Of a DNA stretch of 64,000 nucleotides, positions 45,775 through 55,800 are shown piece after piece. The stretch is from positions 1 through 64,000 of the forward strand of contig NZ_PQHZ01000008.1 of assembly GCF_003385185.1 (NCBI RefSeq). Direction: 5' to 3'. This DNA comes from Amycolatopsis palatopharyngis. GTDB taxonomy: Bacteria; Actinomycetota; Actinomycetes; Mycobacteriales; Pseudonocardiaceae. The translations under genes were made by a program, and so were the position numbers. How positions within the stretch are numbered: position 1 is the stretch's first letter; each line of letters starts with the position of its first letter. The notes under the pieces were generated by a model. The model saw nothing but the letters and a program-made list of their open reading frames with translations. It made no database searches and was not told where the DNA came from.

Positions 45775-47820
45775 TCACGCAGCCTTTCCGGTCCTGGCCC
45801 GCACCTCGCCTGCGAGCGATCCCGCCGCGACCTCGCCGAGCGGAACATGTTCCGCACCGAGTCTGGCGGCCAGTTCGGCGGCGAGCCCGAGGCGCATCCG
45901 CCCGGACTCGCAGTCCATCACCACGGTGCTGACCCCGGTGCCCGCGAGCAGCCCGGCCGCGGCCTGCGAACGGGCGACGGCGTCGGGTCCGCTGGTGGCC
46001 CTGCCGTCGGTGACGACCACGAGCAGCGGCCTGCGTCGTGGATCGCGGATCGCTTCCACCCGCAACACCTCCGCCGCCCGCAACAGCCCTTCCGCCAATG
46101 GGGTCCGGCCCCCGGTGGGCAGGCCCTCCAGCCGGGCGGCGGCTGTCTCGACACTGATCGTCGGCGGGAGCGCGACCTGCGCCTCGGCCGCGCGGAACGT
46201 CACCAGGCCGACCTTGTCCCTGCGCTGGTAGGCGTCGAGCAGCAGGGACAGTACGGCCGACTTCACCTCACCCATCCGCGAACGCGCACCCATCGAGCCC
46301 GAGGCGTCCACGCAGAACAGCACGAGGTTGCCCTCCTTGCCCTCGCGCAGCGCATAACGAACATCCGGTGAACGGACGACCAGCCCGGGCCCGCTGCGGC
46401 CCCGCGCACGCTGGTGCGGCGCGGCAGCCCGCACGGTCGCCAGCAGATGCGGCCCGCCTTCCCGCACCCCCTGCGGCCGCACGCCCACGATCCGGCCCGT
46501 GTCGGTGACGGCGCGCGACCGCCGTCCCTGCGCCCCGGCACCCGTCCCGGTCACGGTGAACAGCCGCGCCCGATACGACCCGTCCGCCCCCACGGTCCGC
46601 TCCCCCGCGTTCTGGTCGTTCCGCCCCTCGTCTTTGCAGTTTTGGGGCTCGTCTTTGCAGTTTTGGGGCTCGTCTTTGCAGTTCTCGTCGGGCCGCTGCC
46701 CCGAACCGGGCCCATCGTCGTCCGGCCCCTGGTCCTCAGGGCCCTCCCCCGGCGACTGCTCCCCCTGCTCGGCCGGGCCCTGCTCCTGCGGTTCCGGCGG
46801 GCTCTGCTCAGGAGTGCTGTCGCGCAGTACCTGCTCGAGCTGTTCGTCGTCGATGCCGGGCGCGTCGAAGGGGTTGCGCCTGCGCCGGTGCGGTAGCGCC
46901 AGCCGCGCCGCGACCCGCACGTCCTCGGTGCTCACGTGGTCCCGCCGGGACCAGGCCGCGTGGGCGATGGCCGTCCGTGCGGTGACGATGTCTGCGCGCA
47001 TGCCGTCCACTTCGAACGCGGCGCACACCTCGGCGATCTGCAGCAGGGCGTCATCGGTGAGCACCACCGAGGGCAACAGTCGTTGGGCTGCCTCGATGTC
47101 GGCGGCGAGTTCTGTGTCCGCGTCCGCGTAACCGGCCGCGAAACCGTCCGCGTCGGACTCGTAGGCGAGCCTGCGGCGCACGACCTCCACCCGCTGCTCG
47201 GGCTCGCGACTCGATGTCACCTCCACGGTGAGACCGAAGCGGTCGAGCAGCTGCGGACGCAGCTCGCCCTCCTCCGGGTTCATCGTGCCGATCAACACGA
47301 AGCGAGCGGCGTGCGACACGGATACGCCTTCGCGTTCGACCGTCGCCCTGCCCATCGCCGCAGCGTCCAGCAAGGTGTCGACCAGATGGTCGTGCAGAAG
47401 GTTGACCTCGTCGACGTACAGGAGCCCGCGGTGTGCACCGGCCAGCAGACCTGGCTGGTAGTCGGTCACTCCCTCGCCGAGTGCCCGCTCCAGGTTCAGC
47501 GATCCGACCACGCGGTCCTCGGCGGCGCCGACCGGCAGCTCGACCAGCCGGGCGGCTCGGCGCTGGCCGGGTGCCCCGTCCGCGTGTGGCCCGTCGGGGC
47601 AGCGTGGGTCCGGGCTCAGCGGGTCACAGGAGAACCTGCAGCCGTCCACGACGTCCACGCCGGGCAGCAGCCCCGCCAGCGCGCGCACCATGGTGGATTT
47701 CGCGGTGCCCTTCTCGCCACGGACCAGCACGCCGCCGATCGCGGGCGAGATCGCCGACAACACGAGGGCCAACCGCAGGTCCTGCATCCCGACCACGGCG
47801 GAGAACGGATACGGCCGCAT
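45775..47820 (-). CDS. Fused ChlI-ChlD-type chelatase subunit (likely cobaltochelatase partner)
   Basis: A 681-residue protein with an N-terminal AAA+ ATPase (Walker A RGEKGTAKST, Walker B LLYVDEVNLL), a long acidic Pro/Glu/Gln-rich linker (about 365-430) and a C-terminal VWA domain with the MIDAS DASGSM near 500. Fused I-D subunits partner with CobN to insert cobalt in actinobacteria; cobN is not in this window. The ATG at 47820 follows AAGGGAG and lies behind a cobalamin riboswitch. Three NCKDE repeats in the linker come from the 21-bp DNA repeat. Confidence 0.88.
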   Translation of the reverse strand: MRPYPFSAVVGMQDLRLALVLSAISPAIGGVLVRGEKGTAKSTMVRALAGLLPGVDVVDGCRFSCDPLSPDPRCPDGPHADGAPGQRRAARLVELPVGAAEDRVVGSLNLERALGEGVTDYQPGLLAGAHRGLLYVDEVNLLHDHLVDTLLDAAAMGRATVEREGVSVSHAARFVLIGTMNPEEGELRPQLLDRFGLTVEVTSSREPEQRVEVVRRRLAYESDADGFAAGYADADTELAADIEAAQRLLPSVVLTDDALLQIAEVCAAFEVDGMRADIVTARTAIAHAAWSRRDHVSTEDVRVAARLALPHRRRRNPFDAPGIDDEQLEQVLRDSTPEQSPPEPQEQGPAEQGEQSPGEGPEDQGPDDDGPGSGQRPDENCKDEPQNCKDEPQNCKDEGRNDQNAGERTVGADGSYRARLFTVTGTGAGAQGRRSRAVTDTGRIVGVRPQGVREGGPHLLATVRAAAPHQRARGRSGPGLVVRSPDVRYALREGKEGNLVLFCVDASGSMGARSRMGEVKSAVLSLLLDAYQRRDKVGLVTFRAAEAQVALPPTISVETAAARLEGLPTGGRTPLAEGLLRAAEVLRVEAIRDPRRRPLLVVVTDGRATSGPDAVARSQAAAGLLAGTGVSTVVMDCESGRMRLGLAAELAARLGAEHVPLGEVAAGSLAGEVRARTGKAA
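46627..46683 (-). repeat. 21-bp tandem repeat inside the chelatase gene (array D)
   Basis: On the minus strand AACTGCAAAGACGAG occurs three times with a 21-bp period (46627-46641, 46648-46662, 46669-46683), encoding NCKDEPQ-NCKDEPQ-NCKDE. The core matches the intergenic arrays at 13676, 13871 and 20848. The reading frame is preserved because 21 is divisible by three. Confidence 0.85.
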
Positions 47821-47904
47821 ACACAAAGCTCCCTTGCCACGAGTGGGTGTCCACGCCCACGCCGAACTGGCGCGCACCGGAGAACCGGCACGCGACGAGC
47901 ACCA

Positions 47905-48000
47905 AAGCTCTGACTTCCGCTCGCCGCGCTGGGGCGGCGAGCGGTCACAGTGGCGGGACCGTCCCGGATTCGCACCGGGTTCCTCGGCGATCGTCGCGCC
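47905..48000 (-). ncRNA. Cobalamin riboswitch controlling the chelatase-cobO-cobB-cobC operon
   Basis: On the minus strand the order is GAACCCGGTGCGAATCCGGG, then the B12 box GCCACTGTGACC, a long GC stem, then GGAAGTCAG. It ends about 85 bases before the chelatase start. The 5' boundary is approximate. Confidence 0.9.
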
Positions 48001-48083
48001 CGATCATCGCACACGTATCGAGCAGTACCGGATCACGAAGACGTGATAAACCCGACCGCCCCGGCGACGATCGACCGGCTAGC

Positions 48084-49319
48084 GTGCCTGTCGTGTCAGC
48101 AGAGCGACCGGCCCAGCTTCCGATCACCGTCGTGGGTGTCGGCGCGGACGGCTGGAGTGGGCTCGGCACGCAGGCTCGGGACGCGGTCCGGACGGCGGAG
48201 GTGCTGCTCGGCGGCCCCCGCCAGCTCGGTCTCGTCCCCGACGAGGGGGCCGAGAAGGTGCCCTGGCCGAGCCCGCTGCTGCCGAACCTCGAAACGACCC
48301 TCACCGCGCACGCGGGACGCAGGATCTGCGTGCTCGCCAGTGGCGATCCCCTGCTGTCCGGCATCGGCACGACACTCGTCCGGCGGCTCGGGGCTGAGCG
48401 GGTGCGCATCCTGCCGGGTGTTTCGTCCGTCACATTGGCGCGCGCCCGGCTCGGGTGGTCGGCCGAGGACGTCGAGGTGGTCAGTGCTGTCGGGCGAGAC
48501 GCGCACCGCGTGCTCAGGGCGCTCGCGCCAGGACGGAAGCTGCTCGTACTCAGCTCGGGGGCCAGCACGCCTGCGGATGTCGCCGCCCTGCTCACCGAGC
48601 ACGGCTACGGGGCCAGCGAACTGACCGTGCTGGGTGAGCTCGGCGGGGCCGGCGAGCAGCGGCTGTCAGGTAACGCACGCGACTGGTCGCGGCCGGAGGT
48701 CGCGGCACTGAACGTGCTCGCCGTGTGCTGCCGCCTCGATCCTGGGGCGGTCGCACTCCCGCCGCTGCCGGGGCTGCCCGACTCGGCGTTCGAACACGAC
48801 GGGCAACTCACCAAACGGGACCTGCGGGCGAGCACGCTCGCCAGACTGGCCCCGTGCCCCGGTGAACTGCTGTGGGACGTCGGCGCTGGCGCGGGCAGCG
48901 TCGCGATCGAGTGGTGCAGGGCGCACCCGGCAAACCGCGCGATCGCGATCGAGTCGGTGCCGGAGCGAGCGGCGCGAATCGAGCGCAACGCGCGCCATCT
49001 CGGCGTCCCGGACCTGCAGGTGGTGACCGGACGCGCGCCGGAGGTGCTGGCGGACCTGCCCACCCCGGATGCGGTGTTCGCCGGCGGCGGCGTCAGCGCA
49101 CCCGGACTGCTGGCGGCCTGCTGGGCGGCGTTGCCCACGGGCGGGCGGCTGGTGGGCAACGGCGTGACGCTGGAGGCGGAGCAGGCGCTGGCGGCCGCGT
49201 ACGCCGAGTGGGGTGGCGAGCTGGTTCGCATCTCGGTCGAGCAGGCCGCGCCGCTGGGTGGGTTCACCGGCTGGACCCCGGCGCGCGCGGTGACCCAATG
49301 GAACGGAGGCAAGGCATGA
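48084..49319 (+). CDS. cobL: Precorrin-6Y C5,15-methyltransferase (decarboxylating), bifunctional
   Basis: A 411-residue fusion of a CbiE-like tetrapyrrole methylase (VVGVGADGW at the start, ASGDPLLSGIG, LPGVSSVTLA) and a CbiT-like methyltransferase (LLWDVGAGAGSVAIEWCRA near 270, then IAIE). It methylates C5 and C15 and removes the C12 acetate carboxyl. GTG codons at 48084 and 48093 are both possible, and neither has a clear Shine-Dalgarno. It is divergent from the chelatase operon. Confidence 0.92.
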   Translation: MPVVSAERPAQLPITVVGVGADGWSGLGTQARDAVRTAEVLLGGPRQLGLVPDEGAEKVPWPSPLLPNLETTLTAHAGRRICVLASGDPLLSGIGTTLVRRLGAERVRILPGVSSVTLARARLGWSAEDVEVVSAVGRDAHRVLRALAPGRKLLVLSSGASTPADVAALLTEHGYGASELTVLGELGGAGEQRLSGNARDWSRPEVAALNVLAVCCRLDPGAVALPPLPGLPDSAFEHDGQLTKRDLRASTLARLAPCPGELLWDVGAGAGSVAIEWCRAHPANRAIAIESVPERAARIERNARHLGVPDLQVVTGRAPEVLADLPTPDAVFAGGGVSAPGLLAACWAALPTGGRLVGNGVTLEAEQALAAAYAEWGGELVRISVEQAAPLGGFTGWTPARAVTQWNGGKA

Positions 49320-49358
49320 ACGGGCCCGTCGCGACGCGAACGGAGCGGGTTGGGATGT

Positions 49359-49407
49359 CCCCAATGTGGCATTCGGGACATCTAACGTCCCGAATGCCAC
49401 ATTGGGG
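49359..49407. repeat. 49-bp hairpin element between cobL and cobM
   Basis: A perfect 21-bp stem (49359-49379 with 49387-49407) around the loop ATCTAAC, containing CAATGTGGCATTCGGGAC. It lies in the 139-base gap between two genes of the same direction, so it is not placed as an operon-end terminator. It looks like an inserted mobile palindrome. Confidence 0.8.
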
Positions 49408-49458
49408 AACTACTCCCCCCGGCACAGCCGGAGCCCCGGACACCACCGGGGGCGGGGC

Positions 49459-50223
49459 ATGACGGTCCACTTCATCGGGGCGGGACCGGGGGCCGCCGAC
49501 CTGATCACCGTGCGTGGGCGGGATCTGCTGGCGCGCTGTGGCGTCTGCCTGTATCCGGGCAGCCTCACCCCGTCGGACCTGCTCGCCCACTGTCCGTCCG
49601 ACGCCTACCTGGTGGACACGGCTGACCTCACACTGACCGAGATCGTCGGCGAGCTCACCGCGGCCCATGCCAGGGGCCAGGATGTGGCTCGGCTGTGTTC
49701 CGGGGATCCTTCCGTTTACAGCGCGGTCGCCGAACAGGCACGGCGGCTCGACGCGGCAGGTGTGCCCTACGAGATCACCCCCGGTGTGCCCGCGTTCGCC
49801 GCGGCGGCGGCCGTCCTGGGCAGGGAGCTGACCGTACCGACCGTCGGCCAGAGCCTGGTCCTGACCAGGGCGCAGGCCCGGTCCACCCGCATGCCCGAGG
49901 GCGAGAACCTCACCACCTTCGCCGCGAGTGGCGCGACGCTGGCCCTGCACCTGGCGATCAACCGGATCGAGCAGGTGGTGGACGAGCTGCTCCCGCACTA
50001 CGGCGCGGACTGCCCTGTGGCGGTGGTGGCACATGCCAGCCAGCCCGGAGAGACCGTGCTGCGCGGCACCCTCGCCGATATCGCCAGGCAGGTCCGCGAG
50101 GCAGGCGTGACCAGGGCCGCGATGATCTTCGTTGGCCGGGTGCTGGCGGCCGAGGGTTTCCCCGACAGCTTCCTGTACTCGGCTACCCGCGAACGCTCGG
50201 CCCAGCCGCGCTCGCTGCCGTGA
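49459..50223 (+). CDS. cobM: Precorrin-4 C11-methyltransferase
   Basis: A 254-residue SAM-dependent tetrapyrrole methylase. HFIGAGPGAADLITVRG at the N-terminus, CLYPGSLTPSDLL and CSGDPSVYSAVAEQ are CobM/CbiF motifs. ATG at 49459 is preceded by GGGG; the frame is open upstream through the hairpin element, but that extension is not credible. Confidence 0.94.
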   Translation: MTVHFIGAGPGAADLITVRGRDLLARCGVCLYPGSLTPSDLLAHCPSDAYLVDTADLTLTEIVGELTAAHARGQDVARLCSGDPSVYSAVAEQARRLDAAGVPYEITPGVPAFAAAAAVLGRELTVPTVGQSLVLTRAQARSTRMPEGENLTTFAASGATLALHLAINRIEQVVDELLPHYGADCPVAVVAHASQPGETVLRGTLADIARQVREAGVTRAAMIFVGRVLAAEGFPDSFLYSATRERSAQPRSLP

Positions 50224-50251
50224 ACGGTGCCGGGATCAGCACAGCACCGGA

Positions 50252-51340
50252 TCAAGCCGGAGCGCGGCCGACGATGGTGCCCGCACGGTCGATGACCACG
50301 ATGTCGACCTCGATCGGGGCGTCACGGAGCACGCCCACGCAGGTCTGCCGCGCCCGCTCGGCGACGAGGTCGCCGAGGTCCAGCCCGTCGGCCGTAGCCA
50401 GTTGCAGAGCGTGCAGCGCGCTGTTGGCCTGCCGGATCGGCTCGCTGAGGCCGGAGAATCCCGCGGTCGCGGCCAGCTCGGCGAGCAGGTCGAGGTCCAC
50501 TCGGGACCGTTTGGAGTGCAGGTCAAGGAAACCGGCCGCGAGCTTGGAGAACTTCGCGAACCCGCCGGCCAGTGAGAGCCTCGGAACCGGATTCTTACGC
50601 AGGTACTTGAGTACCGCGCCGGCGAAGTCGCCCATGTCCAGCAACGCACTCTCCGGCAGCCCGTACAGCTCGGCCACCACCCGCTCGGACGTACTGCCGA
50701 CGGCACCCGCGACGTGCTGGTGCCCCATCGCCCGCGCCACGTCGACGCCCCTGCGGATGCTGTCGATCCAGGCCGAGCAGGAGTACGGCACCACGACACC
50801 GGTCGTACCGAGCACGGACAATCCGCCCATGATGCCGAGGCGCGGGTTCCAGGTGTGGCGAGCCATCTCCTCGCCGTGCGGGATGGAAATCTCCACCTCG
50901 ACGTCTCCAGCGGCCCCGTGCGCCTGCGCGACCCGGCGCACCGCTTCGGTCATCAGCTGCCGCGGCACCGGGTTTATGGCCGGCTCCCCGATCGGCAACG
51001 GCAGGCCGGGCCGGGTGATCGTGCCGACGCCGGAACCCGCGCTGAACGTCACCCCGGAACCGGGGGCGCCCAACGAGACCGTGGCGACGATCAACGCCCC
51101 GTGTGTGACGTCCGGGTCATCGCCCGCGTCCTTGATCACCCCGGCGCTCGCGGCCGTACGAGCCGCGTCGAGTTCCTCGGTGGCCAGTGCGAAACTCGGC
51201 CGCTTGCCCTTGGGCAGCAGCACCTCGACCGGGTCGGGGAACTCGCCGGTGAGCAGCGCGGTGTACGCGGCCGTCGTCGCGGCGGTCGCGCAGGCACCCG
51301 TGGTCCATCCGTACCGGAGCTGCTCGTTCGGTGCTGCCAT
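50252..51340 (-). CDS. cbiD: Cobalt-precorrin-5B (C1)-methyltransferase, CbiD type
   Basis: A 362-residue CbiD. RYGWTTGACATAATTAAYTA at the start and IPHGEEMARHTWNPRLGIMGGLSVLGTTGVV are characteristic. CbiD is the C1 methyltransferase of the anaerobic pathway, but here it is beside aerobic-pathway genes and no cobF is seen, so it probably replaces CobF. Divergent from cobK with only 21 bases between the starts. Confidence 0.93.
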   Translation of the reverse strand: MAAPNEQLRYGWTTGACATAATTAAYTALLTGEFPDPVEVLLPKGKRPSFALATEELDAARTAASAGVIKDAGDDPDVTHGALIVATVSLGAPGSGVTFSAGSGVGTITRPGLPLPIGEPAINPVPRQLMTEAVRRVAQAHGAAGDVEVEISIPHGEEMARHTWNPRLGIMGGLSVLGTTGVVVPYSCSAWIDSIRRGVDVARAMGHQHVAGAVGSTSERVVAELYGLPESALLDMGDFAGAVLKYLRKNPVPRLSLAGGFAKFSKLAAGFLDLHSKRSRVDLDLLAELAATAGFSGLSEPIRQANSALHALQLATADGLDLGDLVAERARQTCVGVLRDAPIEVDIVVIDRAGTIVGRAPA

Positions 51341-51361
51341 CAGGAAAGGAATTATCGCCGC

Positions 51362-52153
51362 ATGAACCCCGCCGACCTACAGGTGGCCCATCGGGCGACC
51401 GCGCGCCGGGTGCTCGTGCTCGGGGGCACGGCCGAGGCCAGGGCGCTCGCCGCCGAACTCGTGGCCGGCGGTGTCGCGGTGATCTCCTCGCTCGCGGGGC
51501 GGGTGAGCGCGCCGAGACTCCCCGAAGGTGAGGTGCGCATCGGGGGCTTCGGTGGACCCGAGAAACTCGCCGCATGGCTGGAGCGGGAGGCGATCACGGC
51601 CGTGGTGGACGCCACGCACCCCTTCGCGGAGCGGATCGGTACGTCCGCCGTCCGGGCCGCCGTAACGGCGGGGGTGCCGCTGCTCCGCCTGGAACGTCCC
51701 GGTTGGACGGGCGAGCGCGAATGGGACGACGTCGACTGGCGACCGGTCGACTCGCTGGCCCAGGCCGCGGCCGCGCTGCCCGGCCTGGGCGAGCGGGTGT
51801 TTCTGACCAGCGGCAGGCAGGGACTCTCCGAGTTCGCCTCCCTTTCCGGGCTGTGGTTCCTGCTGCGCTGTGTCGACCCACCCGAACCGCCGCTGCCGCC
51901 GCGAATCAAGGTGCTGCTCAGCCGCGGCCCCTATCGGCCGGAAAGCGAACTCGCGCTACTACGGGAGCATCGGATCGATGTTCTGGTCACCAAGGACAGC
52001 GGCGGGTCGATGACCTCGGCCAAACTCGTCGCCGCGCGCCGGCTCGGGCTTCCGGTGGTGCTTGTCCGGCGGCCACCACGCCCGGAAACGAACACGGTGA
52101 CCAGCGTCGCGGACGCCGCACGCTGGGTGATCGAGCAGGAGGAACAACGGTGA
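51362..52153 (+). CDS. cobK: Precorrin-6A reductase
   Basis: A 263-residue NADPH-dependent reductase. VLVLGGTAEARALA is the nucleotide-binding start; DATHPFAERIGTSAV and VTKDSGGSMTSAKLVAARRLGLPVVLVRRP are the family signatures. The ATG at 51362 is chosen by length and motif position. The stop overlaps the bluB start as GTGA. Confidence 0.94.
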   Translation: MNPADLQVAHRATARRVLVLGGTAEARALAAELVAGGVAVISSLAGRVSAPRLPEGEVRIGGFGGPEKLAAWLEREAITAVVDATHPFAERIGTSAVRAAVTAGVPLLRLERPGWTGEREWDDVDWRPVDSLAQAAAALPGLGERVFLTSGRQGLSEFASLSGLWFLLRCVDPPEPPLPPRIKVLLSRGPYRPESELALLREHRIDVLVTKDSGGSMTSAKLVAARRLGLPVVLVRRPPRPETNTVTSVADAARWVIEQEEQR

Positions 52154-52815
52154 GTATCGACCTGGAAACCGGGCTGGACGCGTTCTACGACGTACTGCGG
52201 CGACGCCGCGACGTGCGCGGCGAGTTCACCGGCGACCCCGTGCCCGCCGACGTCCTGGACCGGATTCTGGCGGCGGCCCACGCCGCGCCGAGTGTCGGTC
52301 TCACCCAACCGTGGGATTTCGTGCTCGTGCGGGACACCGCGACGCGGCAGGAGTTCGCCGAGCACGTGCGGGCCGAGCGGGACGTCTTCGCCGAGACACT
52401 GGACGGACAGCGCGGGAAGACGTTCTCCCGGATCAAGATCGAGGGCATTCTCGAGTCGAGCATGGGCGTCGTGGTGACCTACGATCCCGCTCGCGGTTCA
52501 CCGGACGTGCTCGGCAGGCATGCCATCGCCGACGCCGGGCTCTACTCGGTGTGCCTGGCCATCCAGAACCTGTGGCTCGCGGCCACCGCGGAAGGTCTGG
52601 GGGTCGGCTGGGTCAGCTTCTACCGCGAACCGTTCCTGCGGGACCTGCTCGCGATTCCGGCCGGGATCCGCCCGGTGGCCTGGCTCTGCCTCGGCCCGGT
52701 GCGCGAACTCGCCGAGGTGCCGGACCTGGAACGGCACGGCTGGCGCACCCGCAGGCCGCTGTCCGCCGCGGTGCACCGGGAACGATTCCGGACAACCGAG
52801 TCTAATCCGGACTGA
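52150..52815 (+). CDS. bluB: 5,6-dimethylbenzimidazole synthase
   Basis: A 221-residue BluB, the flavin-destroying enzyme that makes the lower ligand from FMNH2 using oxygen. RRDVRGEFTGDPVPADVL, AAHAAPSVGLTQPWDF and GVGWVSFY are recognisable BluB segments. Coupled to cobK by a four-base overlap. Its presence fits an aerobic organism that makes true cobalamin. Confidence 0.93.
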   Translation: MSIDLETGLDAFYDVLRRRRDVRGEFTGDPVPADVLDRILAAAHAAPSVGLTQPWDFVLVRDTATRQEFAEHVRAERDVFAETLDGQRGKTFSRIKIEGILESSMGVVVTYDPARGSPDVLGRHAIADAGLYSVCLAIQNLWLAATAEGLGVGWVSFYREPFLRDLLAIPAGIRPVAWLCLGPVRELAEVPDLERHGWRTRRPLSAAVHRERFRTTESNPD

Positions 52816-52892
52816 CAAGGCGAACACACCACCTGGGCACGGACCCAACCCAGGTCGGGGCGGGTGAGGGCAGTTGGTTAGCGTTGACCTCG

Positions 52893-55800
52893 ATGCCGCC
52901 CGCAAGTATGCCCACCCCGACATCCCGGGACACGACACCAGGTCCTGGGAACGAAGGGGCGGGTGCGAGCGCGAACCGGAACCGGTTCTGGCGGCGGATC
53001 GCGGTCGTCTTCGGGTTGATCGCGGCCGCGTGCGCGCTGTCGTTCCCCTTCCTGCCCATCACACAGGACACCGCGCGGATCGTCTGGCCCGCGGGCGGCG
53101 ACACCACTCAGGTGAACGCACCACTCACCGGTTACTGGGCACAGGACCTGCAGGTGCGGATGTCGTGCGAGACGATCCGGTCGATCGACGCCCGCACTCC
53201 AGGGGAAGCGCTGCTGTTCTCCACCGTGCCCGCCGCGCGCACCGAGGAGGGGGCGGGCCTGCAGTTGCGGGTCGGGGACGGCCTACTGGTCGCCTCCAGC
53301 CGTGGTGAACAGATGGCTCGTCAGCCGCTTCCGGCCGACGGCTGCGACGTGCGCGTCGGCTCCGACGCCCTGAGTACGACGGTGAGTGTCGCCGGAACCC
53401 CGATCTACCACGAAGAGGGGGACGTCCGGCCGCGCGTACTCGGCATCTACACCGCCATCGACTCGGCGGAGGATCCGGTCGATGGGCTTTCGGTGTCGAT
53501 CACGCCGGACACCCGGTACCAGTCCTCCCCCACCGCGATAAAGGCCGCCGTGGGCATTCTCGGCGTGCTGGCGATCGTCGCGTGCCTGATCGCGGTGAAC
53601 CGGCTGGACGAGGGCGTGGCGCGGCGTGCACCGCGCTGGGCGCCCATCGGCTGGTGGCATCTGACGGGCCGGGACATCGTCGTGTTCCTCGCACTCGGCG
53701 CCTGGGTCTTCATTGGACCGGTCACCTCCGACGACGGATACATCCTCGGAATGGCAAGAGTCACCGAGGACGCGGGCTACCTCACCAACTATCACCGCTG
53801 GTTCGGGGTGGCCGAGGCGCCGTTCGGCTGGTTCTACCACGTCTACGAGCTGATGACGCACTTCAGCACGGCGCCTCCGTGGATCCGGCTGCCCTCGTTC
53901 GTGCTCGGAATCGTCAGCTGGTTGCTCATCAGCCGGGAGGTGATGCCGAGGCTCGGCAAGGAGGTCCGCACCAGCCGGGCGGCAGGCTGGGCCGCCGCCG
54001 CGGTGTTCCTGGTGTGGTGGATGCCGTACAACAACGGCGTGCGGCCCGAGCCGGTTGCCGCCGTGGGTTCCCTGCTGGCGATCTGCGCGGTGGAGCGGGC
54101 GCTGGTGACCCGCAGACTGCTGCCCCTGTGCCTCGGCCTGCTGGCGGCCGCGTTCACCCTGGCGGCGACGCCGACCGGACTGATCGCCGTCGCGCCCTTC
54201 CTGGTCGCGGGCCGCCCGCTGTTCCAGTTGCTGCGCAACAGGGCGAACCGAGGCTGGCTGACCGTGCTCTCGCCGATTCTGGCTTCCGGGCTGCTGGTCC
54301 TGATCGTCGTGTTCGCGGACCAGACCTTCGCCACGGTCGGGGAGGCCACCCGGCTACGCAGCCAGGTGGGTCCCAGCCTGTCCTGGTTCGAGGAGCTCGC
54401 GCGCTACGAGCTGTTGTTCAGCAACACGGCCGACGGCTCGGCCACCCGCCGCTTCCCGGTGCTGCTGTTGCTGCTGTGTACCGGAACCTGCCTTGTGGTG
54501 CTGCTGCGCAGGGGACGGATCCCCGGCGCGGCGCTGGGGCCGAGCCGAAGGCTGATCGGCACGGTGGCGCTGTTCTTCCTGCTGATGGCGCTGACACCGA
54601 CGAAATGGACGCACCACTTCGGGGCCTTCGCCGCCGTCGGCGCCGCGATGGCCGCACTGACCGCATTGGCGACCAGTTCCAGTGTGCTGCGCTCGAAACG
54701 CAACAGAGCCGGGTTCACCGCCGGGCTGCTGGTCGTCGCCGCGCTGGCCGCGACGGGCCCGAACGCGTACTGGTTCGTCTCCGGTTTCGGAGTTCCCTGG
54801 TTCGACAAGGCCCCTTCGATCGGTGGTCTCGGCCTCTCGACGATCCTGCTTCTCGGTGCCGCGGTGGCTACGGTGATCGCGTTCATCGAGAACGTGCGCG
54901 CCCACCGGCCCGGCCCACCCCTGCCCCCCGAACGGCGGGGAAGGGCCCTGAAGCTCGGCGCCCTCTCCCTGGTCGTGGTCTGCGGCTTGGTCGCCGCGAG
55001 TGAGTTCGCCAGCATGGCCAAGGCCATTCACAAACAACGGGACAGCTACAGCCTCGGCGCGGCGAACATCGAACACCTGCTCGGCAGCGGCTGCAATCTC
55101 GCCGACCACGTGATGGTGGAACAGGACCCGATCAACAGCATGCTCACGCCGCTGCCTGCCGGTTCGCAGCGGACCGTGGAGAAGGAGACCGGCGACCCGC
55201 CAGGAGATCTGCCGGACTCCGACGAGGGCAACGGCCGCTCACGTACGGGTTTCCACACCGAAGCGGCCTCCGGCGGTGACCCGATCGCCGAACCGCCGCA
55301 CGGCTTCAGCACCAGCACCGTGGCGATGTGGAGCAGCTTCGAGGAGCGCAACACTCCCACCGGCACCCTGCGCACCGACTGGTACGACCTCGGCGAGCGC
55401 ACTGCCGGCGGCCAGCTGGTTCTCGCTATCGCCGCGAAGTCCGGCAAGGCGACAACGGTCCGGGTGGAGTACGGCATGCCGACCTCGGATGGGACGAAGG
55501 TCGTCGGCAGCGCGATGGCACTCTCCGCGGGCGCCGGCAGCGGCGACTGGAGCGACGTCCGGCTCAACCTCGACGACGCCCCGCCCTCGGCGACGACGGC
55601 ACGGATCGTGTCGGTGGACTCGGACTTCACCGAGGACGGCTGGGTGGCGGTGACCGCGCCGAGGATCCCCACGTTCACCACACTCACCGACAAGGTCGGC
55701 AACAAACCCGTGTACATGGACTGGCCGACGTCCTTCGTCTACCCGTGCCTGACCCCGGCCAAGACCCGCGACGGGATCAGCGAGGTGCCCGAATACCGGA

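Noticed and set aside
49366..49458. N-terminal extension of cobM through the hairpin element
   Set aside because: The extension is just the translated palindrome and linker; CobM begins with its glycine-rich motif at 49459.
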